Below, piece by piece: positions 62,022 to 64,000 of a stretch of DNA of 64,000 nt; position 1 is the first letter of the stretch; every line of letters starts with the position of its first letter. Source of the stretch: Armatimonadota bacterium (GTDB taxonomy: Bacteria; Armatimonadota; Zipacnadia; JAUWAU01); contig JAUWAU010000002.1 of assembly GCA_030601885.1 (NCBI GenBank), forward strand, positions 124,001-188,000, written 5' to 3'. The translations under genes and the position numbers were made by a program. Below the pieces are notes generated by a model. It was not told where the DNA came from and did not search any database. It saw nothing but the letters and a program-made list of their open reading frames with translations.

Positions 62022-62142
62022 GCTCACCTCACTCCGGAGCGGCATCCGGATGCTGCCGTAAGAACGCAAGAGGACGGGTCATCGTATAAGCCTCGTTGAC
62101 GAACGCCGCGGCCTGTCGCGATGCCGCGGATGTAGGCCGGGC

Positions 62143-64000
62143 CTAGCGTGTCACCATGACGCCGAGGCCGGCGAGATCGTCCTCGCAGGCGATCCGATGC
62201 GTAGTCTCGATGTGGTATTGGTCGCTATAGCGGTATCTGAACAGCAGGGCGTATTGACCCTCTTTCTCCGGCACCCACGTCGCTGTCAGGTTTGCAGGTG
62301 AGGCCGCGGTCACCACGAGCACACGGTCGGGGGCTTGGCTCACGACAGGAGCGCGTGCTGCGGCGAGGATCTTCTCGGGCCGGAGCGGGAGCAGCACGTC
62401 CTCACCGCCATCCACAGGCCGTGCGACAAGCGTGAGGCCCTCAAGCCAGTCGTCGCCGTCGTCGCGCTCCACGCGAGTGACCGTGATGTCGAAGCGCGCG
62501 GTCTCCCCCACCTTCACTTCGGCGGGAACAAGCACCGTTGCCGTGAGTTCGACGAAGCGTTCCCGGTCATCCACGCTGTGCACGTACCGCACGAGGCCGG
62601 TCCTGATGAGGTGCTTCAACGTGTGCACGCGCTCTTCCCAGTCGCTCTCCCCGCCGACCCGCACCACCTTCGCCGTGGAGTCGGGCACAAACCCCGGCTT
62701 ACGGGCGTCAACGAGGATGCGGAGGAAGCGTTGCCCGGCGTATCGTGTCGCGCCGCGGGCCGGCGGGAGATGCGCCCCGTCACCATCGTGCCCGTCCCGG
62801 CGCAGTGGCACTGATGCCTCGTACGCGCCGCCACCAACATCACGGGCAGCGAAGAAGCGTTGAGGAACCGCGCCCGGGCCGAAGCTGCCGCCCTCGTACA
62901 CCAAGCCCACGCCCACGTACGCATCGTCCAGCGGACGGCCCCTCAGATCGGTCAAATGCACTTGCAGCTCCAGACGGTCGTCGAAGTCGAAGCTTTCCTT
63001 GTTCGTGCGCAGAACGCATCGAAGCGCCGGTGTTGTCGGCGGTCGGTCCTCGAGGCCGAAGGCACAGGCGTTGATGATGAGGCGCGACAGTCGCTCAAGG
63101 CCGCAGGCCGTATCCCGATCGTAGGATGAGTGCACCACGCCGCGGCGCGTCACGTTCCGGTGAAGCCCCACAACGGCGGCGATGTCCGCGCCGAATAGCC
63201 ACCAATTGCCCTCGCCTACGGTTTTCTGCACGACCACGGGAGCGCCGCCGGCTGCGCGCGCGGCGCCCCGCCATCCGTCGCCCGAAAGCTCGTGGATCGT
63301 CATCGCTCTCTGCCAGGCCTCCGACCCGGGCGCGACCCGGCCGAATCGCGTAATGGCCTCGGCGCGCGCCTGCCCGAGCTGCGGCACCGCCAGAGGCTGC
63401 TGTGCCCACTTCTCGACGCGTATGTCCTCTGTCAGCTCATGCACACGCCCCACCTGAACGCCCAACAGCCGCCTCAGCTTCTCATCCGCCCGGTACGCAG
63501 CCATGGAGACGACGACGTTCGTCCCTTGGGCGGCGAGCCGCTGAACGACGGCGAACTCATCCTCGCTCAGCGGCCTCGAAAGCGCGAGGATAATGGCGGC
63601 CGTGTCGACGTGCTTTGGGCGTCTGCCTCCATCCTGCTGGAAGAACTCGTCGGGCGACAGAGACGTCCGGATATCCTCGCCGCCGCGGAAGACGCCACGC
63701 GCCGGCAGTTCGAGGACGTATCTGGAGAAACTCCACCACACACCATCATCGTCGTCCAGCAGGGCTATGACGCGACGGCACGACGCATCGCGGCCAAGCG
63801 CCTCGGCAAGCCCATCCGCGCTCTCACTGAGTTTTTCGAGGGCCGCCCGCATGCCGGCGCCGTCCGCGGCGGCGACCACGACGAGGTACCGCTCGGGGAA
63901 GTAGGGATTCACCCGCTCCTGGATGAGGAACTTGCCGGTGGCCGGGAAGGTCGCGTCCGTGATGCCGAGCACACCGATGCGCTCGAGGCGGCGAATGCAC
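62143..64000 (-). CDS. Large unknown protein with beta-sandwich C-terminus (5' end outside window)
   Basis: The frame is open to the right edge, so at least 618 residues of a longer protein are seen. A GTG at 63972 is not necessarily the start. The first ~280 visible residues look like an alpha/beta domain (RYLVVVAAADGAGMRAALEKL, and AAIILALSRPLSEDEFAVVQRLAAQGTNVVVS with GNWWLFGADIAAVV). This recalls glutamine-amidotransferase-like or DUF4350-type folds used as extracellular sensors. Ig-like domains follow (LQVHLTDLRGRPLDDAYVG; ATWVPEKEGQYALLFRY). No catalytic triad is evident. It is probably exported; function unknown. Confidence 0.6.
   Translation of the reverse strand, partial: CIRRLERIGVLGITDATFPATGKFLIQERVNPYFPERYLVVVAAADGAGMRAALEKLSESADGLAEALGRDASCRRVIALLDDDDGVWWSFSRYVLELPARGVFRGGEDIRTSLSPDEFFQQDGGRRPKHVDTAAIILALSRPLSEDEFAVVQRLAAQGTNVVVSMAAYRADEKLRRLLGVQVGRVHELTEDIRVEKWAQQPLAVPQLGQARAEAITRFGRVAPGSEAWQRAMTIHELSGDGWRGAARAAGGAPVVVQKTVGEGNWWLFGADIAAVVGLHRNVTRRGVVHSSYDRDTACGLERLSRLIINACAFGLEDRPPTTPALRCVLRTNKESFDFDDRLELQVHLTDLRGRPLDDAYVGVGLVYEGGSFGPGAVPQRFFAARDVGGGAYEASVPLRRDGHDGDGAHLPPARGATRYAGQRFLRILVDARKPGFVPDSTAKVVRVGGESDWEERVHTLKHLIRTGLVRYVHSVDDRERFVELTATVLVPAEVKVGETARFDITVTRVERDDGDDWLEGLTLVARPVDGGEDVLLPLRPEKILAAARAPVVSQAPDRVLVVTAASPANLTATWVPEKEGQYALLFRYRYSDQYHIETTHRIACEDDLAGLGVMVTR

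Noticed and set aside
60639..62099. 486-codon open frame antisense to the M24 peptidase
   Set aside because: The M24 metal ligands are on the other strand. This frame is low in hydrophobic core patterns and has no ribosome binding site.

Overview
The window is GC-rich, densely coding bacterial chromosome. It has no rRNA, tRNA, CRISPR array, IS element or phage gene that I can recognise. Three features hint at Armatimonadota or a neighbouring monoderm-related candidate phylum: a prepilin with an 'IFPVF...KARQ..C.SN' N-terminus and an H-x9-DG tail, a PASTA kinase linked to FtsW/RodA and a PBP, and many secreted glycosidases and sulfatases. This placement is inference from protein style, not a phylogenetic result.

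Layout. Bases 1-5100 hold envelope-lipid functions: the end of a TPR-like gene, a UbiA-family decaprenyl-phosphate phosphoribosyltransferase homologue, a PMT-type (GT39/83-like) glycosyltransferase and a second polytopic membrane protein. Bases 5100-5810 hold a small AbrB-type regulator and a hairpin-rich non-coding stretch. Bases 5813-19344 are one complete type II secretion (T2SS) operon in the order DUF5666-like, gspE, F, G, H, I, J, K, a PilM-PilN fusion serving as gspL, gspM/pilO, gspC/pilP and gspD. It ends in a 14-bp inverted-repeat terminator shared with a convergent GT4 glycosyltransferase.

Bases 20939-27579 carry a textbook promoter followed by a cell-wall signalling operon: a membrane FHA protein, an FtsW/RodA-type SEDS protein, a class B PBP, a PASTA Ser/Thr kinase and a secreted tandem discoidin-like protein. 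The PBP has lost all three transpeptidase motifs, so this looks like a pseudoenzyme-based wall-sensing or scaffolding system. I regard it as the most interesting part of the window.

Bases 27643-32775 hold an iron alcohol dehydrogenase, a ceramidase-like protein without a signal peptide, a Tat-exported sulfatase-fold protein with Thr in place of the formylglycine Cys/Ser, and a lone prepilin. Bases 32922-38316 (minus strand) are a riboflavin operon ribD-ribE-ribBA-ribH coupled by 4-base overlaps to an HtrA protease and a YfcE-type phosphodiesterase. The RibB half of RibBA has lost its catalytic acidic residues while the RibA half looks intact.

Bases 38432-43913 hold a small membrane protein, a tandem GNAT, a kelch-like protein, a flavin reductase, a DUF362 protein and cysteine synthase. 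Bases 44084-64000 are a carbohydrate and peptide catabolic region: a DUF5060 glycosidase, P5C dehydrogenase, a DUF1080 hydrolase, a PL10-like pectate lyase, a frameshifted sulfatase, a DUF4038-like glycosidase, a metallophosphoesterase, a DapB-like dehydrogenase, a GH4 glycosidase, an M24 peptidase and a large edge-truncated unknown. Secreted enzymes probably cleave sulfated or pectin-like glycans outside the cell, and GH4 and the dehydrogenases act inside. No SusC/D or ABC transporter is present in the window.
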